DNA from: Scytalidium lignicola
Taxonomy: Eukaryota; Ascomycota; Leotiomycetes
Reading direction: 5' to 3'
DNA: 64,000 nt
NCBI GenBank assembly: GCA_002812745.2
Contig: NCSJ02000095.1
Location: 62,001-126,000, forward strand
A program made the translations under genes and the position numbers. The notes under the pieces are model-generated. The model had not been told where the DNA came from. It did no database searches and saw only the letters and a list, made by a program, of their open reading frames with translations. This document shows positions 25,631 through 37,705 of this stretch, one piece after another (within the stretch, counting starts at the first letter, position 1; each line of letters starts with the position of its first letter).

Positions 25631-27628
25631 ATGGCTTCTTCGCCAGATGAGGTGTCCGGCCTACCAGGGGATTCGAGTGATTCGTGTCACAACCAAACCC
25701 GTGGTCCTCCGTCGAAACCTTCGATCCAGACCACAAATGGATCTGCACCACAGAGTTCCCAACATCCGATCTCTCCTCGATTACCTTCACTTCGATCTTC
25801 CTCCGAACCGGCAAACAAGACCTCGATGACGCCTTCCTCCACACCCCTCGGCATGCTGAGCAACGCACGAAGACCAGCAGCTCAGTCCACAATCTCAAGC
25901 AGAGGCGGCGGACTCCCACAAGACATGCAGGCTAAGATGAAGGCTTTTCAGCTCTCGAGACAGGGTACACCTCCCGCTCGACCACACACACAACAGTCGG
26001 TGTCGACAGGAGTAACCTCGGATCAAACAAAGCTTGCTGGACCGGTTGTTGGAGGTTTGCCAGGCAATCTGCGAATGCCAAACATGGCAAACGTGCGGCC
26101 GCAGGCTCATAACTTCGTGTCTTCCCCCATTCTCCCAGGTGCTGGCGCCAAAGGAGGATTGAGCGCTCGGCGAGGCATGAAGTTGCCAGGGGGCCTGCCC
26201 GGTGCTGCTCCTTCACCACCTCGAGCTGATAATCCGGGTGCTGGTCCTAATGGAGCCCCAAATGCCGGTGGTCAGCCTGGTGGATCAATGTTCAACCAGT
26301 TTTCGAATTATGTCGACACCAAGAACGGCACTCTGAGATTTGCTGGTAAAGCAGTCATCCACAGCCAAGGTATCGATTTTACAAGTGGCAATAACTTCAG
26401 CATCTCGCTGGATGAGGTAGATACACTGGAGGAACTAGGAAAGGGTAACTACGGCACTGTCTACAAAGTACGGCATGCACGGCCACGGATACGGAGACCA
26501 GGAACTGGACTTGCAGGAAATAGAACACTATCATCGCTCTCGACACATTCCGCCCCGGAGGAGACGAATTCTACAGACTCATCACCGAAGGGAAATACTA
26601 GTGGCGTAGTGATGGCGATGAAGGAGATTCGTCTCGAATTGGACGAGGCTAAATTCGCAGCTATCATTATGGAGCTCGACATTCTTCACCGATGTATTTC
26701 GCCGTATATTATTGATTTCTATGGTGCCTTCTTCCAAGAAGGTGCCGTCTACATCTGCATCGAATTCATGGATGGCGGTTCCATCGACAAGCTCTACGGC
26801 CAAGGCATACCTGAGAATGTTTTAAGAAAAATTACGTACTCGACAGTGCAAGGTCTCAAGACTTTAAAGGATGAGCACAATATCATCCACCGAGACGTCA
26901 AACCGACAAATATCTTGGTTAATACCAGAGGCCAAATCAAGATATGCGACTTTGGAGTTAGCGGTAACTTGGTTGCCAGCATAGCCAAGACGAATATCGG
27001 ATGCCAGTCCTACATGGCTCCAGAACGAATATCAGGTGGTGGAATGGCACAGGCAGGAGCGAACCCAGGCGGTGGAACCTACAGCGTGCAGTCTGATATT
27101 TGGAGTTTGGGATTAACCATTATTGAATGCGCTCTGGGAAGGTATCCATATCCTCCTGAGACGTACGATAACATATTCAGCCAGCTTAGCGTAAGTCTCT
27201 CTCAGGCCGTGTATATTTTATTCATCTCCCTTTTCTGACCAACAAAATAGGCTATTGTCGATGGTGACCCACCAGATCTCCCGTCAGATGGATACTCCAC
27301 CTTAGCGCAAGACTTTGTCCGGGGATGTTTGAACAAGATTCCTAAGCTTCGACCTTCATATTCTATGCTCCTTCAACACGGCTGGCTCTCTCCATTGAAT
27401 AAACCAGCTACCATCTCGGAAGATGATGAGGAAGAAGCTGTTGAAAAGGAAGGACAGGAGATAAAGAACGTCGAGGTGGCAACCAGCACAACCGAGGATA
27501 AGGAAGTCTCAGAATGGGTGATTGCTGCCCTTGAGAGGAGGAAGAATGGGCAGATGGGGGAGAGCAAGAAGCCTGCATTGCATGCAGCACCGTTGGATAG
27601 TATCAGTCCTGTTGTTACACCTGGATAA
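25631..27628 (+). CDS. PBS2: MAP kinase kinase Pbs2/Wis1 (HOG stress pathway)
   Basis: Two exons, 25631-27190 and 27251-27628, encode 645 residues; the intron is 60 nt and in phase 0. The first 250 residues are Ser/Pro/Gly-rich and disordered. The kinase domain begins with VDTLEELGKGNYGTVYK (glycine loop near residue 270). It then has an insertion of about 45 residues (RPRIRRPGTGL ... GNTSG) before the catalytic lysine K331 in VVMAMKEIRLE. HRD is at D422, DFG at D440, and the activation-loop phosphosites are S450 and T454 in ASIAKTNIGCQSYMAPE, the SxxxT pattern of MAPKKs. These match Pbs2/Wis1, which relays osmotic and oxidative stress to the Hog1/Sty1 MAP kinase in the cytoplasm. An acidic tail follows the catalytic domain. 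All key residues are present. Confidence 0.95.
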
Positions 27629-28946
27629 GTTTTTGTTCTATTGGAGAGAAGACAGACGAGAGTATATGTCCCTGTATATGACGGCATGATGCTAGAGAAA
27701 TTTATGCAAAACAAAACGAAAACAAAACGAAACAAATCAGAGACTAGTTTGGGCCCGCTGCCCCCTTTCGATCAGAGAAAACGACTCAATTAAACCACAA
27801 AACATTTCCTGTCGTCATAAAAGAAAGTCGACTACATTGCATGGTGTTCAGGATTATTTTAAGTTATTTCTCCCTAATTACGATTAGAGGGAAATGTAAG
27901 AAGAGGGGTATTTTTAAAGACCTTTTGCCTTCTTTCTGTAGCTGGCATTTCTTGGTCGGCTTTTATTTACCGTTAAAAATTAGAATATTCTACTTCCTTT
28001 TTGAATTTTCAAATGTTGCGGGATGGAGGAGGCACTGGTTTGAATGATTCATGAGCTTTTCTTCCTTTTTTATTCCCCATTTTTCTTCTTGAACCAAAGT
28101 AACGATTTATTTAATGAGATTAAAATAAAAACGCTGCTCCNTTTTTTATTTCTCTACTATTTTTGAATTTGAAAGTTCTGCTTTTCTTTTTTCATCCTCC
28201 ATTTGTGGCATTGTTTCATTGTCTTGGTTTTCATCTTTCATCTTTTCACATTGTAGTATTTTTTTCTCCTTTGTTTTTCAATTGAAGAAAGAGTGAATTT
28301 GTAGGTGGTGGATGACGGAGGTAGGAATGCATGGATGCATGTGAAATATTATGGGACAGAACTTTTACTTAGAAACGTACAAATATAATTAGTAATGAGA
28401 GATGCACTCTTTTTTTTGAGCTTTCAAATACACGTAACTCTGTGTTGATTTAGTAAATTGTTGAGAATCTTCTGCGTCAGTGTGTAATTTTCATCTTTCA
28501 ATTATCAAAAGTAGGTCTTTTCGGCTTAGGCATTTGCTTATGATAGAATTGGAAGGGGATAGCTACGGAAATGGTAGATTATTCACGAAAGGGATTGGGG
28601 AAATTTGGGCCGGATGATAGTTTCTCATAACTTCATCCTGAAACTTCTATTTTTGATTAGTCATAGGTTGCTCTCTGTTGCATAAATCATTTCGCTGCAT
28701 AAATGCTTGAATCCAAGTTGAAACGGCTTGAGAAAAGGAAAGCGAGTTCACAGATCCAGCCAGTACTCACCCATCATTTGCCATAACCGTTTAATAAATA
28801 TCCCAAGTCTTAACTGCCACGCTTCACAACAGTTCCACCACACAGATTAGAACGAATAAGGAAAAGGTTGGAAAAATAGAAGTTTTTATTTCAGAATGAG
28901 GAGCTTGGTTCGTCTCCTCCCCTAAAAAATCAAAAATTTGTTATAT
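27629..28946. other. Intergenic region downstream of PBS2, turning AT-rich
   Basis: The 3' flank of PBS2 shifts from normal composition to T-rich DNA near 28050-28280. It marks the edge between the conserved core and the accessory half. No gene was recognised. One ambiguous base lies at 28141 before a T run. Confidence 0.55.
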
Positions 28947-29145
28947 CGTCACGAGCAGGATTTGAACGTACGCCCCGGGAGGGATCAGATAAACTCTACT
29001 CAACCCTCACAGATTTTCTGATGACGGTTTTTTCTTCTTCGTTTATCATTGCATTAATGTACTATATTGGAGACCTGGGGACGTCGGTTCTGGGAGCGAG
29101 GCACGCGGGCCGAGTCTGACGCCCTAACCTGTCCCCCATCGTGAC
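28947..29145 (-). tRNA. tRNA-Leu-like gene with a long intron, possibly a pseudogene
   Basis: On the minus strand the two ends form a perfect 7-bp acceptor stem, GTCACGA (29145-29139) with TCGTGAC (28954-28948), followed by a discriminator G. The 3' half has a T loop TTCAAAT with a stem that has one mismatch. A class-II variable arm (TCCCTCCCGGGGC) and an anticodon-stem half TCTGA pair with TCAGA of the 5' half. The 5' half reads GGTTAGGGCGTCAGACTC, very like fungal tRNA-Leu. About 110 nt separate the halves where a tRNA intron would lie. The D stem is poor (G-G mismatches), and the apparent anticodon CGG does not fit leucine, so this may be a degenerate copy or one split by an insertion. Confidence 0.5.
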
Positions 29146-30860
29146 TAATCAATGACCCCGATATTAGACGGATTTGGGTTTACTGAAATAGCCCCTGCAT
29201 CTAGCACAAATGGGGAACTGATTATGAACAAACTTCTAGTCCTAGTTACTTTAATTCTTCCTATAAGGAGATCATTAGCCTAAGGTATCTTATTAATATC
29301 GCTTGCTTATATTTGACGATATTCGATTTCGATTTTCACAAGTGCGCCAGATGCAGGGTTCGGAAATTAGTACTTAGTATTTAGTAAAAATTAATTAATT
29401 AAGTAATTAATTAATTTTAATTTAGATTTTTGAAATACTAAGTTAGTATTAATTAATTTTAATTTGAGCTTATACTAAAATACTAAATACTAAAATTAAT
29501 TAAATACTAAAAAAATACTAAATCACATGATTTCTATATAATTTCAGTATATAAAAATATATACATATTATATAATCTCTTTCTTTTTTGTAGTTTGTCT
29601 TATATATATATACTTATTTTGTTGATGTTAGATGTTATTCTTTGTTAATATCTTCAAATATTTAATATTAATTCATAAAGTTAATTAAGGTATTATAATA
29701 ACTTTATACTATAGTTCAATATTATTATTAAAAGGACAGTTAATATATAAGTTCTAAGTATATACTTAGTATACCTTCTTTATAAGTATAATATAAGACA
29801 TACTTTATTTTGATCAAATATAATAATCCTTTAGCCTTTATATATATGTATATTATTCTATTAATAAAGGCCATTTTCTTGATCTTAATTCTGTTCAAAA
29901 GCACAAAACCATTATTCTGTAATATGTTTATTTTGTTGTTTAATTTGATTATACCAATATGGCTAACTAGCTAATTTTCAAAGATTATTAATATCTGCAA
30001 GTTTAACATGATCATATGTATTATACATATAAAGTACATTAAGATATGCTTATTAACAATACTTTATATTATTATACTTTTAAGCTTGATGATATACTTT
30101 ATTATTAGTCTTTCTTAAGAGTAACAATTTAACTAACTATGGTTTATCAATGTAATGTAAAGAAAACTGAACCTTTTTAATTAGTACATTTACTGTATAT
30201 ACTGGATATATACTTTATATACTTATAACATTTCCTCTGAAAACAATATTTGCAAATCTTAAGGTTTATTCCTTATAACAAGTGATGATTGGCCATGAAT
30301 AAAATAAGCAATTCTTGTAATATGTATTTGAGGATATACTAGTATTATAAAGTTGTTATAAACCTTTATAACTAAGATCTTTTATCTTTTATTAAAAGTT
30401 GAAACAAATGTTATATTGTATAATTTCTTCTTATATGATCTTAGTATAACATTAGTATATACAGAGTATAAATATACCTTATTTAAGTTTATATATAATT
30501 GTATATTTTCTATATCCAATTCCTTATTCTTAATAGATAAAGGACCTTGATCATCAATATCATAATTGCTTAATATATTAGATCTATTATCTTGATTGTT
30601 TGTTTTATAATTAATATTTAGCTCTTATATATTATTATTATTCATAAAATATATTTTCAAAATATTNAAAAAAATATACTCATTTCATAACTTGTTAACC
30701 AAGCTCCTATTTCTGAATATTCATTATTATACTCTATTAGTAACTTAATATATATCAAAATAAATTAATATAATAATATACATGCTTTGATTGACCTTTA
30801 TATCCTTCCTTTATATACAGAGTATATATGTTGTATATATAATATTAGTTATATTACTAC
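29146..30860. other. AT-rich, RIP-like degraded DNA
   Basis: This is a strongly AT-rich stretch with no open frame of note. It contains a palindromic TTAATTAA / TACTAAATACTA block at about 29390-29525. Composition and lack of structure fit heavily mutated transposon DNA, but no element family can be named. One ambiguous base lies at 30667. Confidence 0.55.
29390..29525. repeat. AT-rich imperfect inverted repeat
   Basis: The left side carries TTAGTATTTAGTAAAAATTA and the right side several copies of ACTAAATACTAAAATTAA, its approximate complement, around TTAATTAA blocks. It would fold as an extended hairpin. It may be a degraded element terminus or simple AT drift. Confidence 0.45.
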
Positions 30861-31643
30861 TTAGGTCCTGAACTTGGAATAAAAAATTTTTATTTTACTT
30901 CTTGGCTGTACATAAGCATTGTATATGTACCTCTTTAGGACATATACAAATTTATCTTTTAGTTGACAATTGGCTGTATATACATAATGTATATACACTG
31001 GGCATACATCGGTCAACCCGGCCTTATCCTCTTCTTCATTGCTGAACCCCGTAACAGGTGAATTTGCAACCAGGTACTCGTTATTCAAGAGCTTGACGTC
31101 CTTGAATACAATAACACCATGGCAAATTGCTGCAACGATCTTGCCAGCCTCATAAACATCTCTAATCAGACTCTTCAAGTCATTATCCTCGGCCAAGTCA
31201 AACAATGCTAGAATAATTAGCCAATCTGCTACTATGAAAAACCACTGCGACATGAGGCATACATGCGTAGCCTCCAGGGCAGCAGAGGACGTCGAAATCC
31301 TTCCCTTTTCCAACAAAATCGCTAATCTTACTAGTGTTCGTCCATATTTCCTCTCTATCTCGTAAAAAGGAGTGAGAGACTGTATCGGTTGAGGCCGTGT
31401 TATTAACAGAGCCTAAGTCAACTTGAGAGTGACAACCATTCAGCGAGACGACAGTAATGTCGGCAATTTCACTCAGGACCGTATATGGGTATGCAAATTC
31501 AGCTAAAACTTCAAGTCAGATAATTCCTAATACTCTTTTGGTAGAGGTGGAGGCTTACGAAGGTACTATCCTGTTGGCTTTCCAGTCATTGTGAATTTTA
31601 TAGCCGATGAGAGGACCATCAATATCCGGAATTTTGATGCCAT
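30861..31643 (-). pseudogene. DJ-1/PfpI (Hsp31-like) family pseudogene
   Basis: Read from ATG 31643, exon 1 (31643-31559) starts MASKFRILMVLSS and contains KPTG-stop-YLP. Exon 2 (31502-31263) contains EFAYPYTVLSEIADITVVS and DREEIWTNTSKISDFVGKG. Exon 3 (from 31207 down) contains FDLAEDNDLKSLIRDVYEAG, the nucleophile-elbow-like VAAICHGV and SPVTGFSNEEEDKAGLTD. Both introns are GT-AG and frame-keeping. The family is DJ-1/PfpI, which includes Hsp31-type glyoxalases/chaperones; normal members read TGWYLPEF here, so the TAG at 31566-31568 replaces tryptophan (TGG to TAG). The C-terminal third dissolves into AT-rich sequence. This is a RIP-style relic of a once functional gene. Confidence 0.72.
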
Positions 31644-33440
31644 GGTTGATATTTAGCTTAGATAGCTGAATGGTAAATATAGGCTGTTTAGATCTGAGGA
31701 CTGAAAAAAACGAAGACCTTATACTCCAGGTGTGTAGACTTCCTTATATGCCGACACAAGATATAATCCCATCAACAGAAGGTTTTGATTACGTATACGA
31801 TCTCAAATATAAGATTTGATTTATAACGATAATATAATGAGTTGTGATATTGTGTTGAAGGTGAATATCATTATAAATAAACAGATGCATATTTCATATT
31901 CTACGCTGCTATTATCAATGAACNTTTTTTGATAACTCCTATTTTAGCTTGGTAAAATCGCTACTCATTTTATATCTATCGACGGCATAAATCATTGGTT
32001 GATCACACCTATTAAGAGTAGATAAAGTTTCCACTGCTGAGAAACGCCAGCCCCGGCCGGTCCGAGCCCAATCCTGTTGCAATCAGCAAATTACAGCAGG
32101 GTTGTAAGACATCTTACAATAGTCATCTCCGTCGTTCAAGTCCGATGGCCGAGCCAACTCCTAGGCATGCTCAGAGGATATCACCGAATTTGTAATAGAT
32201 GATTTTAAATTCTCTTGGAGCAATTTCTTAGAAATCTAATATCTAATAACGAAAGAAAATACGCTTTTGTTTATATCCTCCGGATAACGTATCCTTTCGG
32301 GCCCCAGGTCGCGTAAAGAAAATCAGGCATAAATATCTATACAAGTATAATGATTTATCAGAAACCACAAAACTACTCTCAAATAAGATAAAAGAAATCT
32401 ATTAATTATTATAATACAATATCAAGTAAATTATCATTTTCCTTAATTAAATCAACATAACAAGCTATTACGTTTAAATAAGTGATCATCTTTCTTTGAT
32501 GTTCTGTACCTCTTGAATTGTGGCCTTAGACATGGCGCTAAAAGTGGCCTCAAAGTGGCCCCTGGGGCCTGAGGGGATATATGGAGACTAGTAAACATAC
32601 ATTGACATGACAGTTTCAACTTCTGTTTGTACCAAATGTCTCTTAAGGTATACAGAACAAACATTCGTTGAAGCAAGTTCTGCAGAAGTGGCCATTGAAC
32701 GTCCAAGGAATTAAGGAGGCTTTTAAGAGGTTGGATGAGAATACGATGAGATATAGGGCTGTCGTCGCTGAGATTTAATGCTGAGTAATAAGAAAACTTG
32801 TTAGTCGATGTAGCTAGTGCCGTTTTATTGCCGTTTTACATATATCATAGTAATTTTTGACGACTTAACTAAAATTGAAGAATTCTCATTCAGTCCACTC
32901 TGGCATAGGAACTCGCAACCATGTGTGCCTCATCTCACTATTGAAAACATACAGCTGGGCTTGGTGATGGCATCACTTACTACGGTACAACCATAAGTAA
33001 AGTAAAAGCCACTAAGTATCGATAACGCACATGGTCCTTTGATCACGCCTAGTTGGGTAATATTATATGTTGCTCTTGAGGGTTAGAAAAGATTTAGCGT
33101 GATTTGTGCTTATGTTATGCAAATTTAGGAAATTGTGTAGAAAGAGCCATGCTCAACTTCGAGACCCTTGCACCCCAACACCCCTTTTCCCTTTACTGTC
33201 GTAGTAACTAGCGCTAGCAAACTCTGCTGAACATGAGAGGTCTAAATAAAGTAGGCGCTTGTAGGGCTCATTGTATCTCCTAGTGCTTCGCTAATGCACG
33301 CTTTATTCGTAATCACGGCCGGCTGATGGTCTATAAGTACCGCCACGGTCGCCGCCACGGCCGTAGGTCCGAAAGGTCCGTCCGTAGGCAGGCGCTCATG
33401 AAGAAAGACAGCAAAACACGCAGGAGACATCGTCGAGAAG
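31644..33440. other. AT-rich intergenic region before the Zn2Cys6 gene
   Basis: No gene is supported. The 84-codon minus-strand frame at 32452-32706 has no recognised domain. A GC-richer patch at 32040-32110 and a CCACGG-rich patch near 33340-33365 interrupt the AT-rich DNA. One ambiguous base lies at 31924. Confidence 0.5.
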
Positions 33441-35219
33441 ATGCTTGCTCCGTTTGCTTGCGGAAGGTGCAAGCAGAGGAAGGGTAAATGTGACAAAACT
33501 CTGCCACGATGTGGACATTGCCAAAGGTCTGTCCGCCCGTTCCTGTCGCCGTGCACCTGAAGGCTCACATTCAACAGAACCGGCGGACTGTGCAAGTACC
33601 CAAGTGCTTCCCCATCATCCACTCCACACAGTTCTTTGACTGCCCTCCACACCCAACAGCGAGCTGTACAGCAGTCTTTCCCGCCCGTCTTTTTCTTAGA
33701 TATGGATATCTTCCGTCAGGCCCAGTTAGAGCTTCCGCGCCCTGGTCTGGTCGTTCCGTTGTATGTTAGCGACCTTCTCGGTGGAGATGACAAAGTACGG
33801 CAGATGGCTACAACCTTCTTTAGCAATATTCATCCTTGGATGCCGTTTATATCGAAGACTTTGGCCTACAAACACCTCCTTAGTCCTCTATCACCAGTCC
33901 ACGCAGATTCTACTCTGCTCCTCCTTTCGATTCAATTGATAAATTGGATACCATCGGCATCTACAAACCCCAAGACGCCTACGTATACCGCAGCAAAGCA
34001 GTTTTTCCTCGAATTGGAGGCAGCTGGCAGCTTTAGCATCAGAATTGTACAAGCAGGGCTTCTGATAGGGCTTTACGAGCTAGGACACTGTATTTATCCG
34101 GCCGCGTACATGACTGTTGGTGCATGCGCTAGACATGCAGTGGCACTGGGGTTTGACAAGGACATAAGACAAGATAACGCCACGGAACTGCCATGGGATA
34201 AAGTAGAGGAGAGAAGGAGGGTCTGGTGGGCGATTTTGATCCTGGACCGGTAAGCATTTCAGTGGTCGATGGCTAAGGGGCTTGCGTCCCAGTTATAATT
34301 TATCCAACTAGTGATTTGGCTAGCTGACATATTCCGAAGGTTCATGAACCTAGGAAATCCACCCCGTATGCTAGCTACTGCGGACCCAGGAACTGGTGAT
34401 ATTCTGCCAGCTGATGACACATTATGGGAGCAAGGGGTATGTACTGGGTTCGCGTATATATTGGTATATATTTTGCAATTGATCTGATATATTATTCAGC
34501 TTTTACCATCGAGCGAACCCTCGACTATAGGTTCCTCGTCTCAACTAAAGATGGGAAGATTTGCACGATTTGCGCAGGCAACGTACCTTTTAGGGCAAGT
34601 TTTCAGACATGTCTCTGATCATCAAAGAGACGATACTTTCTTTGAGCAAGAGGCCGCACAATTGAATCGCACTCTTCATGCTCTCATCCACCTCTCTCGA
34701 TCTGAAGCAGAGATGAGAGGTCTTGAATTCTGCACGCAGACAGCCGTGTGCTACTGGTAAGAGCTACATAACGTATTTCCTTTCAAGTGTGTTAATGAGG
34801 AGTAGCGCACTTCTAATACTCGAGTATCCATCATCCCCGAAAAGGAACAGCGCACTAGTTGGCGGCCAGCTTGATGATTATCCAACAGTTGGACCTGATG
34901 TAATCTCGAGAGAGTCGGCGCGGATGTCTCAAAATTTCCTTCCAGGTGGCTATATCCCTTTAGTAGAGGTCTCGCCATTTGTATTGCATTTGTTATACAA
35001 ATGTTGCATTATTCTATCCAGTTCATCGCGAGAGCCTACAGTGGAGGATGCCAATTCACTAACCACTTTGCAAGAGGCCTTGAAGTTTCTAACTCAGAGG
35101 TGGCTCGCATCAGGTAAGATATTTTCTCCCATCTATATAATATCCATTCTCTAAGTAACATGGTATTAGAAGCATATCTAAATATACTAGCTGCTCGTAA
35201 AACTATGTTCGAAATCTAG
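33441..35219 (+). CDS. Zn(II)2Cys6 fungal transcription factor
   Basis: Six exons, 33441-33526, 33578-34249, 34340-34436, 34500-34756, 34800-35113 and 35170-35219, give 491 residues. All introns are GT-AG and frame-consistent (43-90 nt). The binuclear zinc cluster is at the very N-terminus: C7, C10, C17, C24, C27 and C34, with spacing C-x2-C-x6-C-x6-C-x2-C-x6-C and a basic CKQRKGKC core. The last cysteine is supplied by exon 2, which supports the splice. The middle shows the fungal-specific regulator fold (ARHAVALGFD ... EERRRVWWAILILDR ... FMNLGNPPR). It should bind DNA as a nuclear regulator; targets are unknown. Neighbours are a methyltransferase (36644-37705) and a DJ-1 relic, so a small metabolic locus is possible. 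The start is close to the first cysteine, unusually short but not rare. Confidence 0.87.
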
Positions 35220-36643
35220 AGGTTTTGTACAAAGTCGGAGTATTTATTATCTACGGCTTTGGGTAAACCAGCTACTTATCCGTAATGCCAAATATCAACT
35301 TTATACGAAGTTAAGATTCTAGACCCAAGATAATAGGGTCTGAGAGTCGTGAACTCCGTTTCCACATCGCCACGGTCTACTCCTGGGAGCTCGCTATGGA
35401 GATTCCCTTTACAAGAGGGGTAACAAAGAAGCAGCGGTGCGTAAGGAAAACTCGAATATTATCGCCGTAACAGTCGGAAGAGGCACATTCGAGATCAGCA
35501 TCTTACGAAGCAGGCTGTGGGAGAGGTTTTCAACTCTCCTTACAAAGGATGCACCGCCTTCTTGGGTGCGGCTACGTACTTCCTAGATCATGCAGAACGC
35601 CAGCATGGTGATCATCTCTGACATGTCACTAGAGGGTGTTAGATGTTGATGCAGTGGTAATTACTCAAGAACAGTGGAATAAAGTCGGTTAGCTATCCTA
35701 CAAGATAGCTACAGTACAATTTAAAGTGCAAACAGTATTCTGGGATTTTCCTAGGTTTACGTTGAGATAACCTCGGTTCACCATTGTGTAATTTCCGATT
35801 AAATTTAGCGCATTTACTACATCTTCTTAATCCGTTACTTATTTATAGATGCACATGAAACAGGAACTTTGTACTTGTTAGATGTTCTTACGACGTGTAT
35901 ACCCCCATTTTTTGAAGAACAATATCTACAATATAGACCACAAAAATCAGAAATCTATTACGAATACGGTACCGATGACAGTTTAAGTTAAACCGATATA
36001 CCGAGACTCTGAACATGTCTGCTGGATGTTCTTTTATTCGAGATACCTTCACAGTCTTTAGAGCCAGACTCTTCGAGAATTAGATCCTCAGCAGAGACAA
36101 TTTTGCCTAATTCCCCTTCGTCAGCCGGTACGAGCTGTTTCAGAAGCAAGATTGCGGCACGACTGTTTGCTTTCATTGTTGATTGTCATTATGAATGCTG
36201 CAGCAAGAAGTTGAGTCTGACATTTTATTAATTACTAGTAGAATTAAATCACCATATTAATGTGGGAGTGCTATCAGGTTGTACGGTCGACTGCGTACGG
36301 TAGCGATATAAGGGATCGTAGGTGAGCTCTCTGTAGGACCGTACAGTGTAGCTGGAGGCAACCAGCTAACCAAATAGTAGGGCGCTGGTAGAATAAGAGG
36401 GAATGATGCGTGTCTATTGTAGCTACTATGTATACTACATACAAAATGCGAGGGAAATCTGGGGTACGGGGTCTCCATACCACCGGGTCCCTGTATATAC
36501 ATACCTAGGCAGGAAACTAGAATTCTTTACCAGAATAGTTCTGGGAATAAAATATCACACTTAAGAGGAGAATTCAATATTTTTCCGTGCTTTGTTAAAA
36601 CTTGGGTTTTAATATCATCTTTTCGCTTGAGGGCGGCCAGTTA
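35220..36643. other. Intergenic region between regulator and methyltransferase
   Basis: Only short frames are present. A 62-codon minus-strand frame at 35988-36176 starts with a proper ATG and reads ANSRAAILLLKQLVPADEGE, which looks protein-like but has no partner exon. A GC-richer part at 35330-35640 may be a relic of unknown origin. Confidence 0.45.
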
Positions 36644-37705
36644 CTATGTAGAACTCTTAGTGACTGCAGACCTGATTCCCTGACCGCGCGCCACCTTTCG
36701 AAGTCTACCCCAGACCCTGGGCATCAAAGACCACGGTTCACCTCCAGTTTCCAACTCTAGCACCTCCCAATCCCCATTCTTCAGCAATAAGTCGAGAATC
36801 GGACGACCCATCTGACATGTGAGAATGGATAATGGCCACAGAATACTCCATAGTTCTATAAAAAAAAGTGTATTAGTAGAAACTAAGGACAGCAGCGCAG
36901 GAATATTGTTCTCTCATACTTTGCACTACTCTTGTTAACCAATCTCGACTCTCCTCATGCTCCCAAAATATGATCGTTCCTCCAGGCTTTAATACCCTCC
37001 ATAAATGCTCCACGGCTTTCTTTCCATCTCGGACCGAGCATAAAACTTGCATACTCACAATGCAATCGACGCTATCGGTGGTAATTCGATTTTCTTGCAG
37101 GGTGGTCTGGTCTTCAAGATCACCTAAAATTACGGTATACTTGTCTTTCAACCCCGTTTCCTCAATCCTGGAACGTAGTACGCTGATAAATGCAGGGTTG
37201 AGCTCGACGCCATATATCCTCTCAATATTGTTCACTTCGTAGTGAGGCAATTGGTTTCCAGTCCCAGGGCCGACCTCAAGAACAATGCCGCTGGCGGTAG
37301 AAACGAGCTCTGGGACTGCCGTAGTAGCCTCATATGCTGCAAAATGGTCACCTGGTTCTTGATATAAGCAGTGCAAAAAAAAAAAGGTTATAACAAATTG
37401 CTGAACTTCGCAAACGTACTTATATCTTTATAGAAATTCGCGAACGCAGCGTCTCGAAATGAAATGTTAAATTCGTTTCCTGACTTGAAGGCGTCCCACT
37501 GGTCTAGTTTGAATATTGTAAATCTTCCTGGAAAGGATGGAATCAAGGGAATTGGGGAGCTGAAACATACAATGAAAGGCATAAGGGATCCCCCCATAAG
37601 GCTCAATATAACTCTCAAATCGTTCTCTAATATTAAAAAACATGTTTGCACACGACAGCGGGGTAGGTTTCACAAACTTACTTGAGGAACGAAAGCAGAG
37701 CTCAT
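36644..37705 (-). CDS. SAM-dependent class I methyltransferase
   Basis: Minus-strand model: exons 37705-37682, 37624-37420, 37357-36920 and 36855-36644, giving 292 residues; junctions are GT-AG and in frame. Domain signs are PFIVCFSSPIPLIPSFP (hydrophobic N-terminal segment), the SAM-binding motif I VLEVGPGTGNQLP near residues 100-110, YGVELNPAF (motif post I), DSVDCIVSMQVLCSV (motif II) and LWRVLKPGGTIIFWEHEE (motif III). The last exon restores the conserved WSLMPRVWGRLRK end. This is the Methyltransf_11/METTL7-like fungal group; the substrate is unknown. The N-terminus is uncertain: another frame encodes RERFESYIEPYGG immediately upstream of PFIVC, and one extra G in a six-G run (37590-37595) separates the two frames. 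The gene could therefore carry a frameshift or a sequencing error. Confidence 0.75.
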
